Assembly: GCF_900497695.1 (NCBI RefSeq)
Contig: NZ_UIDD01000008.1
Coordinates: forward strand, 431,267-495,266
Length of the DNA: 64,000 nt
Direction of reading: 5' to 3'
DNA from: Pseudomonas wadenswilerensis
Lineage (GTDB): Bacteria; Pseudomonadota; Gammaproteobacteria; Pseudomonadales; Pseudomonadaceae
Of the stretch, positions 25,663-33,880 are shown one piece after another. Within the stretch, counting starts at the first letter, position 1. Each line of letters begins with the position of its first letter. The position numbers and the translations under genes are program-made. The notes below the pieces were generated by a model. That model was not told where the DNA came from, did no database searches, and saw nothing but the letters and a program-made list of their open reading frames with translations.

Positions 25663-26580
25663 GTGAATAATCTTCCCAGCCTCGACGACCTCAATATCTT
25701 CCTCCAGGTGGCCAAGCGCGCCAGCTTCGCGGCGGTGGCCGAAGAGCTCGGCATGTCGGCCGCGTTCATCAGCAAACGCATCCGCGTGCTTGAGCAAACC
25801 CTTGAAGTGCGCCTGCTGCACCGCACCACCCGGCGGGTGACGGTGAGCGAGGAGGGCGAGCGGGTGTACCAGTGGGCGCAGCAGATTTTCGATGCGGTGC
25901 AGCGCATGGGCGACGACATCAGCGCCCAGCACCGCGAACCGGTGGGCCAGCTGCGGATTGCCAGCAGCCTTGGCCTGGGCCGGCGATTTGTGGCCCCGGC
26001 GTTGTCGGAACTGGCCGAGCGCTACCCGCGCCTGGATGTGCGCCTGGACGTGCATGACCGCCTGGTGGACCTGATTGAAGAGGGCGTCGACCTGGATATT
26101 CGCGTCGGTAACGCCATCGCCCCCAACCTGATTGCCAAGCCGCTGGCCAGGAACCGCCGGGTGCTGTGCGCTTCCCCGGCCTACCTGGCCCGGCGCGGCA
26201 CGCCCAAGGTGCTGGCCGAGCTTGCCAGCCATGATTGCCTGGTGATCAAGGAGCGTGACCACCCGTTTGGCGTGTGGCAGCTGGAAGGGCCGGGGGGCGA
26301 GGAGAGCGTGCGGGTGACCGGCAGCCTGTCGAGCAACCATGGTGAAGTGGCGCACCAGTGGTGCCTGGATGGGCGAGGAATTTTGCTGCGCTCGTGGTGG
26401 GATGTGCACGACAGCCTGGCCGATGGGCGCCTGGTGCAGGTGCTGGCGGAGTATCACCAGCCGGCGGACATCTGGGCGGTGTATACCACGCCGCTGGCCA
26501 GTTCGGCCAAGGTGCGGGTGGCGGTGGAGTTTTTTCGCCAGTATTTTGCCGAGCGCTATAGCTTGCCTGAGCTAGGTTGA
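25663..26580 (+). CDS. LysR-family regulator of carnitine locus
   Basis: A 305-aa LysR protein: N-terminal winged helix (LNIFLQVAKRASFAAVAEEL, SAAFISKRIRVLEQTLEVRL, LHRTTRRVTVSEEGERVY) and a C-terminal effector-binding domain from ~90. It starts with GTG at 25663. Being divergent from the D-malate dehydrogenase it most likely controls that gene, and perhaps the whole carnitine locus, in response to malate or carnitine products (inference). The GTTAAC elements before the other two units look unlike a LysR site, so a second regulator may exist. Confidence 0.88.
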   Translation: MNNLPSLDDLNIFLQVAKRASFAAVAEELGMSAAFISKRIRVLEQTLEVRLLHRTTRRVTVSEEGERVYQWAQQIFDAVQRMGDDISAQHREPVGQLRIASSLGLGRRFVAPALSELAERYPRLDVRLDVHDRLVDLIEEGVDLDIRVGNAIAPNLIAKPLARNRRVLCASPAYLARRGTPKVLAELASHDCLVIKERDHPFGVWQLEGPGGEESVRVTGSLSSNHGEVAHQWCLDGRGILLRSWWDVHDSLADGRLVQVLAEYHQPADIWAVYTTPLASSAKVRVAVEFFRQYFAERYSLPELG

Positions 26581-26589
26581 CAGGGCCGG

Positions 26590-26687
26590 CCTCATCGCTG
26601 GCAAGGCCAGCTCCCACAGGCCCGGTGTACACAGGCCCATTGTGGGAGCCGGCGTTGCCGGCGATGGGCTGCAACGCAGCCCCGGTT
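26590..26687. repeat. REP pair
   Basis: TCATCGCTGGCAAGGCCAGCTCCCAC and GTGGGAGCCGGCGTTGCCGGCGATGG-type cores between the convergent LysR and TonB-receptor genes. Confidence 0.88.
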
Positions 26688-26691
26688 CACC

Positions 26692-28833
26692 TCAGAACGT
26701 GTAATCCACCGTCGCAAAATACGACCGCGGCTCACCCATCAGCCACTGCTCGCCACTGTGCGCAGTGGCCGCATAACGCCGGTCGAGCAGGTTGTTCAAC
26801 TGCAGGCCCAGACGCACATCCGGCAGCACCTGCCAGCCCAGGTTGGCATCGACCACGGTAAAGCCCGGCACGCTCTGGGAGTTGGCGGTGTTGGCATAGC
26901 GCTCATCGACATAACGCAGGCCCATGCCGGCGTCTACGTTGTGGCTGAAGCCTTTGCTGACCCACAGGTTGGCGGTCCGCCGCGGTACGTTGCTTGGGCG
27001 ATTGCCAGCACGGGAAACGGTTTGCCCGCCCACCGTCTGGTCGAAATCGTCGTACTTGGCGCGCACCACCGAGGCGTTGGCCGAGACATGCCACTGGTTG
27101 GCCAGGGCCAGCTCCAGGGTCGCTTCCAGGCCATCGGAGGTCTGCTGCCCGGCCTGTTCCTTCTGGTGGGTGTCGGGGTTGTCGACCAACAGCTTCTTCT
27201 TGACGATGTGATAGGCCGCCAGGGTCCACTCGCCACGGCCATCCCAGAACAGCTGCTTGAGGCCGAACTCGGTCTGCTTGGCTTCGGTCAGGTCGAACTT
27301 CTGTTGGCTCGGGCTCAAGGTCACAAGGTCGCTGACGCCATCTTCACTGGTGGAGTACTGGCCGTACAGACTCAGCTCGTCGTTGACTGCGAACACCAGC
27401 CCGGCGCGCCAGTTGCCGCCGTTGAGGCTGCGGTCAGTGCGGGTGTCGTTGACCAGGTTGTTGCGGTCGATGTGGTTCTGGTCGCGACGAATGCCGGTGA
27501 CCAGCGACCAGCGCTCCGACAGCTGGGTGCGGTTCTCGGCGAACAGGGCGAAGGTGCGGGTGGTGCTGTCGGTTTGCGGGCGGGTCGGGCTGGCGCTGTG
27601 GAAGTAGCCCGGCGCCGGCTGCCACGGGTCGATGAAATCGCCGCCGATGTCGTTGTACGGCGAGTTGCTGTCGATGCCGAAACGGATGCGGTTGTACTCG
27701 GCGCCGACCACGGTTTTGCTGGCCAGGCCAAACAGCGAATGGTCGAAGGTGACGCTCTGGCGGTCGCCGACCTGTTCCTGGTCGTGCCTGATCTCCAGGT
27801 AGCTGCCGCGCTCAAGCTGGCCGACGCCGCTGCTCCAGGTGTAGTCCTCGGCGTTGCGCCAGTGGCGGCGGCTCTTGAGGTAGTACAGCTGGTTGCTGGC
27901 GCTGATCGAATCGCTGATGGCCCAGTCGGTGTTAAAGCGGGTCCACTCGTCGTGGTAGTGCTGGGCCGAATCCTTGAGGTTGTAGTTTTTCTTGCGCAGG
28001 CTGTCGCGATAATGGCCGTCGATCAGCGGCGTGCCGAAGTAGTTCATCGGGTCGGCATCGCCGCGCTCGTGGGCGAGGGTGAAGCTCAGGTCGTCGCTGG
28101 CATCGAAGCGCAGGGCGGCGCTCATGGCCAGGTTCTTCGAGTCGCCGCGGTCGACCCAACCGTTGCTTTCCTGGCGGTTGAGGGTCACCCGGTAGCTCAG
28201 CCGCTCGCTCAGCGAACCGCCGCTGTCCAGGCCCAGTTGCTGGCGGTCGTAGGAACCATAGCCCAGGCGCAGGTGGTTACGGATCTCGCCGGTAAAAGGT
28301 TTTTTCGGAATCACGTTGATCACCGCACCCGTGGCGCCTTCGCCGTACAGCACCGAGGCCGGGCCACGGATCACGTCGATGCGCTCGACCATCCACGGGT
28401 CGACCGGGAAGCTCTGGGTACCGGCGCCGGTGTACATGCGCGAGCCGTCGAACAGGGTCATCACCGAGCCGTGGCCGCTGAAGCCGCGGGCCGACAGCGC
28501 CGTATTGCCGTTGCCCGGGGTGGCGACCGAGGTGATGCCCGGCGAGCGGGTCACGGCGTCCTGCACGGTGAGGTTGTTGCGCCCGTCGATGACCTCGCTG
28601 GCGAGGCTGCTGGTGCTGGCCGGGGTGTCCATGGCACTGAGGTCCAGGCGCGAGCCGGTCGGCAGCGGGGTGGCCAGGCTGATGGTTTGGTTGTCGCTGC
28701 TGCTGGTGATGGCCGTCGAGGGCAGGGCCAGGGCAGAGGGGCTGGTGTCTTCGGCGAAAGCCGGCACGGAGAATGCCAGGCAGGGGGCCAGAGCATTGGC
28801 TGCCAGGGTATGAAGCTTGGAATTTCGGGACAT
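26692..28833 (-). CDS. TonB-dependent outer membrane receptor under B12 riboswitch control
   Basis: A 713-aa TonB-dependent receptor with signal peptide (LAFSVPAFAED), plug domain (NNLTVQDAVTRSPGITSVAT, VERIDVIRGPASVLYGEGAT, GAVINVIPKKP) and a C-terminal beta-barrel ending in Phe (YFATVDYTF). No STN signalling domain is present. Plug features resemble siderophore receptors, but the gene sits directly behind a cobalamin riboswitch, so a corrinoid (or cobalt complex) is the likelier cargo. Its sequence is not BtuB-like at a glance. Expression should fall when adenosylcobalamin is plentiful. Confidence 0.85.
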   Translation of the reverse strand: MSRNSKLHTLAANALAPCLAFSVPAFAEDTSPSALALPSTAITSSSDNQTISLATPLPTGSRLDLSAMDTPASTSSLASEVIDGRNNLTVQDAVTRSPGITSVATPGNGNTALSARGFSGHGSVMTLFDGSRMYTGAGTQSFPVDPWMVERIDVIRGPASVLYGEGATGAVINVIPKKPFTGEIRNHLRLGYGSYDRQQLGLDSGGSLSERLSYRVTLNRQESNGWVDRGDSKNLAMSAALRFDASDDLSFTLAHERGDADPMNYFGTPLIDGHYRDSLRKKNYNLKDSAQHYHDEWTRFNTDWAISDSISASNQLYYLKSRRHWRNAEDYTWSSGVGQLERGSYLEIRHDQEQVGDRQSVTFDHSLFGLASKTVVGAEYNRIRFGIDSNSPYNDIGGDFIDPWQPAPGYFHSASPTRPQTDSTTRTFALFAENRTQLSERWSLVTGIRRDQNHIDRNNLVNDTRTDRSLNGGNWRAGLVFAVNDELSLYGQYSTSEDGVSDLVTLSPSQQKFDLTEAKQTEFGLKQLFWDGRGEWTLAAYHIVKKKLLVDNPDTHQKEQAGQQTSDGLEATLELALANQWHVSANASVVRAKYDDFDQTVGGQTVSRAGNRPSNVPRRTANLWVSKGFSHNVDAGMGLRYVDERYANTANSQSVPGFTVVDANLGWQVLPDVRLGLQLNNLLDRRYAATAHSGEQWLMGEPRSYFATVDYTF

Positions 28834-28949
28834 GTCGTTCCACAGTCAACAGGAAGAATGAATCCCGGAGGGAACAACGCATGGAGGCATGGCGCACGCG
28901 CAGGCGGACGCCAACCGGCCTGCGCCCGCCCACCGCGGGGTTGCCAAAC

Positions 28950-29140
28950 AGAAGCTTCAGGCCGGTCTCCGGGCTTGCGAGGGTCGTGAAGGCCTTCACC
29001 TTCCCATGCCGAGGCACAGTGGTGTTTCGAAGGCTTCGCTCGCTTACCGTTGCGGGGGCAGCGCCGGACTGGTCATTTGCATGACGCACCGGCTTCCCGT
29101 TTCACCCTGCGCACGGCGGCGCAGGACACCTGAAACTGGC
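28950..29140 (-). promoter_or_regulatory. Cobalamin (B12) riboswitch
   Basis: On the minus strand the leader reads CAGGTGTCCTGCG, GTGAAACGGGAAGCCGGTG, then the core GCGCTGCCCCCGCAACGGTA, CACTGTGCCTCGGCATGGGAAGG and finally AGCCCGGAGACCGGCC. These are the conserved blocks of the cobalamin riboswitch in the correct order. It ends about 120 bp before the receptor start. A possible promoter (TTGACT at 29173-29168 on the minus strand, 17-bp spacer) lies just upstream. The remaining gene-free sequence to 28834 probably holds the expression platform. Confidence 0.95.
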
Positions 29141-29227
29141 GCGCATCTGAACACCGAAAACCTTTGCAGTCAACGGCTTGCGTATCTGAGCAGATCAGTT
29201 TTTGGGTGGCGCTTCTAGGTCAACAGC

Positions 29228-29302
29228 ATCGCCGGCAAGCCGGCTCCCACAGGGTTCGGTGTGCACCGTAGCTGTGGGAGCTGGCTTGCCAGCGATGAGT
29301 CC
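29228..29302. repeat. REP pair
   Basis: GCCGGCAAGCCGGCTCCCAC and GTGGGAGCTGGCTTGCCAGC cores downstream of the GNAT gene and upstream of the B12 riboswitch promoter. Confidence 0.88.
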
Positions 29303-29320
29303 AGCTCAGACAGCGACGTC

Positions 29321-29878
29321 TCAACGCCCGCGCTTGCGCGACACCACCGCCTCGATATTCTTGCGCCCGATCAGCATTGGCTGCTTCGGCTCTTCCAGCC
29401 ACTTGTACATCACCAGGCTGTCCACCAGCCCCAGGCGCGCATGCCGGTAGGCATTGGGCAAACGCCCGACGATGGCAAAGCCAAGCTTCTGCCACAAGGC
29501 CACCGCGACCTCGTTGCTCGACACCACCGAGTTGAACTGCATGGCCAGAAAACCCAGCTCCCGGGCCAGCTGCTGCGAGTGCTCGCACATCAACCTGGCG
29601 ACACCGCGCCCACGGGCGGCGTCGCAGACCATGTAGCCGCAATTGCTGACATGGTTGCCGGGGCCGGCGGCATTGGCCTTGAGGAAGTAGGAGCCGAGCA
29701 GCACGCCATCCTCTTCGGCCACCAGGGTTCGCAGCGGCGCTTCCAGCCACAGCTGGCGAGCTTGCTCCTGGCTCATGGCCGGGTCGAAGGCATAGGTTTC
29801 GCGGGCGCTGACAATGCCCTGGAAGGTCGGCCAGAAAAGCTCGAAGTCGGCAGCGGTCATGGGGCGGATGTGGATCAT
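29321..29878 (-). CDS. GNAT N-acetyltransferase
   Basis: A 185-aa GNAT enzyme. The N-terminus IHIRPMTAADFELFWPTF, an acetyl-CoA binding loop ARGRGVARLMCEH (R/Q-x-x-G-x-A), and an LGFLAMQFNSVVSSNEVAVA-LWQKLGFAIVGRLPNAY beta6/alpha4 region are typical. The substrate is unknown; the VSSNEVAVALWQKLGF segment is common in phosphinothricin- and L-amino-acid-type acetyltransferases. It stands alone. Confidence 0.85.
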   Translation of the reverse strand: MIHIRPMTAADFELFWPTFQGIVSARETYAFDPAMSQEQARQLWLEAPLRTLVAEEDGVLLGSYFLKANAAGPGNHVSNCGYMVCDAARGRGVARLMCEHSQQLARELGFLAMQFNSVVSSNEVAVALWQKLGFAIVGRLPNAYRHARLGLVDSLVMYKWLEEPKQPMLIGRKNIEAVVSRKRGR

Positions 29879-29973
29879 GGTGGTTCCTGAAAACGGTTCG
29901 CCCGCTAGCTTATGCGAAAACGCCAGGAAGTGGGTGAGGCGCGGCGCGACCGCGCGCTCACGTGAGGGAGAGG

Positions 29974-30318
29974 TTACAGCCCAGCCTTGCCCACGGCATC
30001 CAGTGCCCGCGCCGAATACACCAGCGCCGCCCCGGCGTTCATGGCCACGGCCACGCCCAGGGCTTCGGCGATTTCTTCGCGGGTCGCGCCTTGCTTGACC
30101 GCCTGGGCCGAGTGCACGGCGATGCAGCCGTCACAGCGGGTGCTGACTGCCACGGCCAGGGAAATCAGCTCACGGGTCTTGGCGTCCAGGTGGTTGGTCC
30201 TGGCTCCGGCGCCACTGGCGGTCATGTAACCGTTAACCGTGTCGGGAGAGAGTTGCTTGAGATCGCCGATGCCGCCCATCAACTGATTACGGTAGGCATC
30301 CCAGTCCATCATGCTCAT
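29974..30318 (-). CDS. Carboxymuconolactone decarboxylase/AhpD-like protein
   Basis: A 114-aa protein of the CMD/AhpD family: LDAKTRELISLAVAVSTRCDG followed by CIAVHSAQAVKQGATREEIAEA. The CxxC with downstream His (CDGCIAVH) is the AhpD-type redox site, so thiol peroxidase activity is more likely than decarboxylation. ATG 30318 was chosen because AAGG lies about 7-10 nt upstream; GTG 30327 is the alternative. Confidence 0.88.
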   Translation of the reverse strand: MSMMDWDAYRNQLMGGIGDLKQLSPDTVNGYMTASGAGARTNHLDAKTRELISLAVAVSTRCDGCIAVHSAQAVKQGATREEIAEALGVAVAMNAGAALVYSARALDAVGKAGL

Positions 30319-30431
30319 TGTCTTCACCTTGGTGTGGTTGGCAACTAGAACAGTGACGTTAGTTTTTTTTGCGGCAGGGCGCCGTTGGTCGATGGTCGGG
30401 GAAAGGCAAGACTTTGGGAGGGAGAGGGTCT

Positions 30432-30502
30432 CATCGCTGGCAAGCCAGCTCCCACAGAGAAAGCATGCACTGAACCTGTGGGAGCTGGCTTGCCAGCGAT
30501 AG
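30432..30502. repeat. REP pair
   Basis: TCGCTGGCAAGCCAGCTCCCAC and GTGGGAGCTGGCTTGCCAGCGA perfectly mirrored with about 22 bp between them, at the 3-prime end of lpxO. Confidence 0.92.
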
Positions 30503-30511
30503 CGGTCTGAG

Positions 30512-31411
30512 TCAGATATAGATGAACACCAGCACCAGCGCCGCCACCACCGCCCATTTCTCCAGGTAGTAACGGGTGCGGTTGCGCTTCTTCAGCGCCT
30601 TGCCGCGCTCGCGGATCTTGTAGATGCGGGTGAACAGGCGGTTGATGCCGCCGGTCTTGTCACCGGCATCGTTGGGCGCGGCGGCTGCGGCCATCACGCT
30701 GCGGCTGAACCAGCGGTTGAACGCCGTGGCCCAGCGGTACTTGAGCGGACGCTCGACGTCGCAGAACAGAATGATGCGGTTGTGCTCGGTCTGGTTCGAG
30801 GCGTAGTGGATGTAGGTTTCATCGAACACCACCGCCTCGCCGTCGCGCCAGGCGTAGTTCTCGCCGTCGACGCAGATGTAGCAACCGTCATCGTTTGGCG
30901 TGTCCAGGCCCAGGTGGTAGCGGTACGAGCCTGCGTAAGGGTCGCGGTGGCGCACCAGCTTGGAGCCCGGCGGCAGGGTGGCGAACATCGCCGCCTTGAC
31001 CGTGCCGATGCCCTGCAGCAGCTCGGTGGTGCGTGGGCACAGCTTCATTGCCGAAGGGTGGCTCTCGCCGTACCACTTCAGGTAGAAGCGCTTCCAGCCG
31101 CTCTTGAAGAACGAGTTGAAGCCGACGTCGTCGTAGTTCTGCGAGCTCTTGATCTCGCCGACGTGCAGCAGTTGCTGGGCCTCGGCGCGGATTTCCTGCC
31201 AGTTGTCCTGCAACGGCTTGAGCTCGGGGAAGGACTCGACTGGCAGGTACGGCTTGGCCGGCAGCTTGGAGAACAGGTACAGGAACACGTTGACCGGGGC
31301 CAGGAAGCTCGAGTGATCACCCAGCTGGCGGGTGACCTTGTGCCGTACCCGGCCGCGGAAATGGACGTAGGCAATCGAGAAAACAAACAGTAGAACTAAG
31401 AAAATTTTCAT
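30512..31411 (-). CDS. lpxO: Lipid A 2-hydroxylase-like aspartyl/asparaginyl beta-hydroxylase
   Basis: A 299-aa membrane-bound Fe(II)/2-oxoglutarate oxygenase. It has an N-terminal helix (MKIFLVLLFVFSIAYVHF) and a catalytic domain with iron ligands in RHRDPYAGSYRYHLGL (His-x-Asp) and a distal His in YIHYASNQTEHNR. An extra C-terminal hydrophobic segment (WAVVAALVLVFIYI) ends the protein. Length and layout match LpxO, which hydroxylates the secondary acyl chain of lipid A. ATG 31411 begins at the membrane helix; a longer reading adds 11 residues. Monocistronic by spacing. Confidence 0.88.
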   Translation of the reverse strand: MKIFLVLLFVFSIAYVHFRGRVRHKVTRQLGDHSSFLAPVNVFLYLFSKLPAKPYLPVESFPELKPLQDNWQEIRAEAQQLLHVGEIKSSQNYDDVGFNSFFKSGWKRFYLKWYGESHPSAMKLCPRTTELLQGIGTVKAAMFATLPPGSKLVRHRDPYAGSYRYHLGLDTPNDDGCYICVDGENYAWRDGEAVVFDETYIHYASNQTEHNRIILFCDVERPLKYRWATAFNRWFSRSVMAAAAAPNDAGDKTGGINRLFTRIYKIRERGKALKKRNRTRYYLEKWAVVAALVLVFIYI

Positions 31412-31568
31412 GGGCGAATACTTGTCGATGTGGCGATGCGCCATGGCATAAGCCCGCCAGCATAAACAATCATGTCCACGGTTTGAACTAAATGTTACCG
31501 GTTATGTGCCCGACCATAGTGCTAGGCGCAACCGTTTGCCTTAACGATTCAGCCTGCGCGGTTGTCCC

Positions 31569-32033
31569 TCAGCAAACGTCGAGCGCTGCCCCGGCCCTGT
31601 TCAGGTAGGGCGTCAGGTCACCCGCCGCCTGTGCCTGGAGCAAGCCGATGATCACCTCTATGCCGGCCTGTTCGAGCAACGCGATACCCGCCCCGGCATT
31701 GCGCGGGTCGGGGTCGAGCATGGCAACGAACACGCGCTTGATGCCGCGCTTGATCAAGGCTGTGGCACAGGACGGCGTGCGGCCATGGAAGGAGCAGGGC
31801 TCGAGGGTCACGTAGGCCGTCACCCCGTCGGCATCGCCGTCGAACTGCGCCATGGCCATGGCTTCAGCGTGGTGTTGCCCTGGTGCTTGGGTAAAGCCGC
31901 GGGCAATGATCCGGCCGTCGCGCACCAGCACGCAGCCCACCGGGGGATTGGGCAGGCAGGTGGGCAAGGCGCGGCGGCCTTCGCTCAGGGCCTGGTGCAT
32001 GAACAGCTTATCGCTGGGTGAAAAACAATCCAT
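31569..32033 (-). CDS. Stand-alone RibD-type deaminase domain
   Basis: A 154-aa zinc deaminase. It holds the RibD N-terminal domain motifs NPPVGCVLVRDGRIIARGFT, HHAEAMAM (zinc His and catalytic Glu) and TLEPCSFHGRTPSCATALI (zinc Cys pair). The C-terminal reductase half of RibD is absent and no riboflavin genes are adjacent. It could deaminate diaminohydroxyphosphoribosylamino-pyrimidine or a related pyrimidine. It may be a paralogue recruited to another pathway. Confidence 0.85.
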   Translation of the reverse strand: MDCFSPSDKLFMHQALSEGRRALPTCLPNPPVGCVLVRDGRIIARGFTQAPGQHHAEAMAMAQFDGDADGVTAYVTLEPCSFHGRTPSCATALIKRGIKRVFVAMLDPDPRNAGAGIALLEQAGIEVIIGLLQAQAAGDLTPYLNRAGAALDVC

Positions 32034-32109
32034 TGTCGTTCAGCTCCTGGGGTAGTGATGGCGCGAGTGCGCGTACACAGCGTAATCCAGCTTGCGCGCT
32101 TTTGCCGCC

Positions 32110-33015
32110 TCACTTGCGGGTGATTTTGCCGCCAGGGACATGCAGGTACGACATCACGCTTTCGGTCAGCTCGGTGGCCAGCTTCACCGCTTCCTTGTTG
32201 CGCGCCATGACCCCGGCCACCAGGCCTTCGATCAGCGCCAGCACGGCAATGCTGGAACTGGTCAGCACCGGGTGATCGGCAGCGGCGAACAGCACGTGAC
32301 GGGCAATCGGCGTCAGCGGCGAGGCTGGCGAATCGGTAATGGCCAGCACCGTGGCGCCACGCTCATGGGCAAAGCGCGAGAGTTGCAGGGTGTCCTGGGA
32401 GTAGCGCGGCAGCGAAATAGCCAGCAGCACGTCCTGGTCAGTGATCGCTGCCAGGCGGTAGGCGGCGTTTTCGTTGCCGCCTTCCATGCTGATGGCGCAG
32501 GCATCGGCGCAGAACGGCACCAGGGTCGAGGCCGCCAGGCCCGCGAGGTAGACGCTGTTGCCAAAGCCCAGCACGTACACCTTGCGCGCCTGGGTCAGGC
32601 TGGCGATGAAGGCCTCGAAGGTCTCCGCCTGGTTGATGTCGCGGGTGGTCGCCAGGTTGCTGCTGGCGCTATGGATCTGCTCGTGCAGGCCGAACTCGCC
32701 CCCGGGGCGCTGGGCCAGTTCATTACGCAGCTTGTCCACGGGCGAGACCATCTGTTGCAGGGTGCTCACCAGCTCGGCCTTCATGCCGCTGTAGCCGCCC
32801 AGGTCCAGGGCCTTGGCCAGGCGGTTGACCGCGGCGGGCGAGGTGGCGGTGGCCTGGGCCATCTCTTCGATGGTCAGGGTCGCCGCCTTGAGCGGGTGAC
32901 GCAGGATGTAATCAGCCACCTTGCGCAACGAGGGTTGCAGTTCGGCGAGGCTTTCCGACAGCTTGCGCATGACCGGCGAGGCGTAGACGGTGGTGTTCTT
33001 CGAAGTGCTCGACAT
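32110..33015 (-). CDS. RpiR/MurR-family regulator
   Basis: A 301-aa regulator: N-terminal HTH_6 domain (LRKVADYILRHPLKAATLTI, then EEMAQATATSPAAVNRLAKA) and a C-terminal SIS domain (ARKVYVLGFGNSVYLAGLAA, LAISLPRYSQDTLQLSRFAH). SIS domains normally bind phosphosugars, but RpiR proteins beside amino-acid transporters are common in Pseudomonas. It lies 82 bp downstream of the ABC ATPase in the same direction, so it is probably the local regulator. ATG 33015 starts the conserved region. Confidence 0.9.
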   Translation of the reverse strand: MSSTSKNTTVYASPVMRKLSESLAELQPSLRKVADYILRHPLKAATLTIEEMAQATATSPAAVNRLAKALDLGGYSGMKAELVSTLQQMVSPVDKLRNELAQRPGGEFGLHEQIHSASSNLATTRDINQAETFEAFIASLTQARKVYVLGFGNSVYLAGLAASTLVPFCADACAISMEGGNENAAYRLAAITDQDVLLAISLPRYSQDTLQLSRFAHERGATVLAITDSPASPLTPIARHVLFAAADHPVLTSSSIAVLALIEGLVAGVMARNKEAVKLATELTESVMSYLHVPGGKITRK

Positions 33016-33097
33016 CCGGCGCAAGGCTCCCTGAAAGATGGGTCGCAGTGTATCCCAAGCCACTCCCCGGCGTGCAGCCGGGGCGTGGCCTGGAGGC

Positions 33098-33862
33098 TTA
33101 CTTGAGGCTGCCGGCAAGAAACTGGCGCAGGCGCTCGGACTGCGGCCTGGCCAGTACTTCACGGGGGTGACCGCGTTCTTCGGCAATGCCCTGGTGCAGG
33201 AACAGCAACTGGTTGGACACCTCGCGGGCAAAGCCCATTTCATGGGTGACCACCACCATGGTCCGGCCTTCGCTGGCCAGGTCCTGCATGACCCTGAGCA
33301 CTTCGCCGACCAGTTCCGGGTCAAGCGCCGAAGTCGGCTCGTCGAACAGCATCACTTCCGGCTCCATGGCCAGGGCGCGGGCGATCGCCACGCGTTGCTG
33401 TTCGCCGCCGGACATGTGCGCAGGGTAGGCATTGCGGCGATGGCTGACGCCGACCTTGTGCAGGTAGTGTTCGGCCTTCTCGCGGGCTTCCTTGCGGTTG
33501 ATGCCCAGCACTTGCACCGGCGCTTCCATGACGTTGTCCAGGGCGCTCATGTGCGACCACAGGTTGAAGTGCTGAAAGACCATGCTCAGGCGTGCGCGCA
33601 GGCGTTGCAGCTGACGCGGGTCGGCGGCCCTGAGCCCGCCGCGGGAGCAGTTGCGCAGCTTGAGCTGCTCGCCGTTGACCAGGATCTCGCCGGCGTTGGG
33701 TTGCTCGAGCAGGTTGATGCAGCGCAGGAAGGTGCTCTTGCCCGAGCCGCTGGAGCCGATGATGCTGATCACGTCACCGGCGCTGGCCTGCAGCGAGACA
33801 CCCTTGAGCACCTGATGGTTGCCGTAGCTTTTATGCAGGTCGTTGATTTGCAGTTTGTTCAT
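33098..33862 (-). CDS. Polar amino-acid ABC transporter, ATP-binding subunit
   Basis: A 254-aa ATPase of the HisP/GlnQ type. It has Walker A IIGSSGSGKSTFLRCIN, Q-loop MVFQHFNLWSHM, signature HMSGGEQQRVAIARALAME, Walker B VMLFDEPTSALDPELVGEV and H-loop VVTHEMGFAREVS. The SRGGLRAADPRQLQRLRARL insertion after the Walker A strand is characteristic of basic amino-acid transporters (HisP/AotP). Last transport gene of the 37.2-33.1 kb operon. Confidence 0.93.
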   Translation of the reverse strand: MNKLQINDLHKSYGNHQVLKGVSLQASAGDVISIIGSSGSGKSTFLRCINLLEQPNAGEILVNGEQLKLRNCSRGGLRAADPRQLQRLRARLSMVFQHFNLWSHMSALDNVMEAPVQVLGINRKEAREKAEHYLHKVGVSHRRNAYPAHMSGGEQQRVAIARALAMEPEVMLFDEPTSALDPELVGEVLRVMQDLASEGRTMVVVTHEMGFAREVSNQLLFLHQGIAEERGHPREVLARPQSERLRQFLAGSLK

Positions 33863-33880
33863 CAGTAGGTACTCGGTGGG

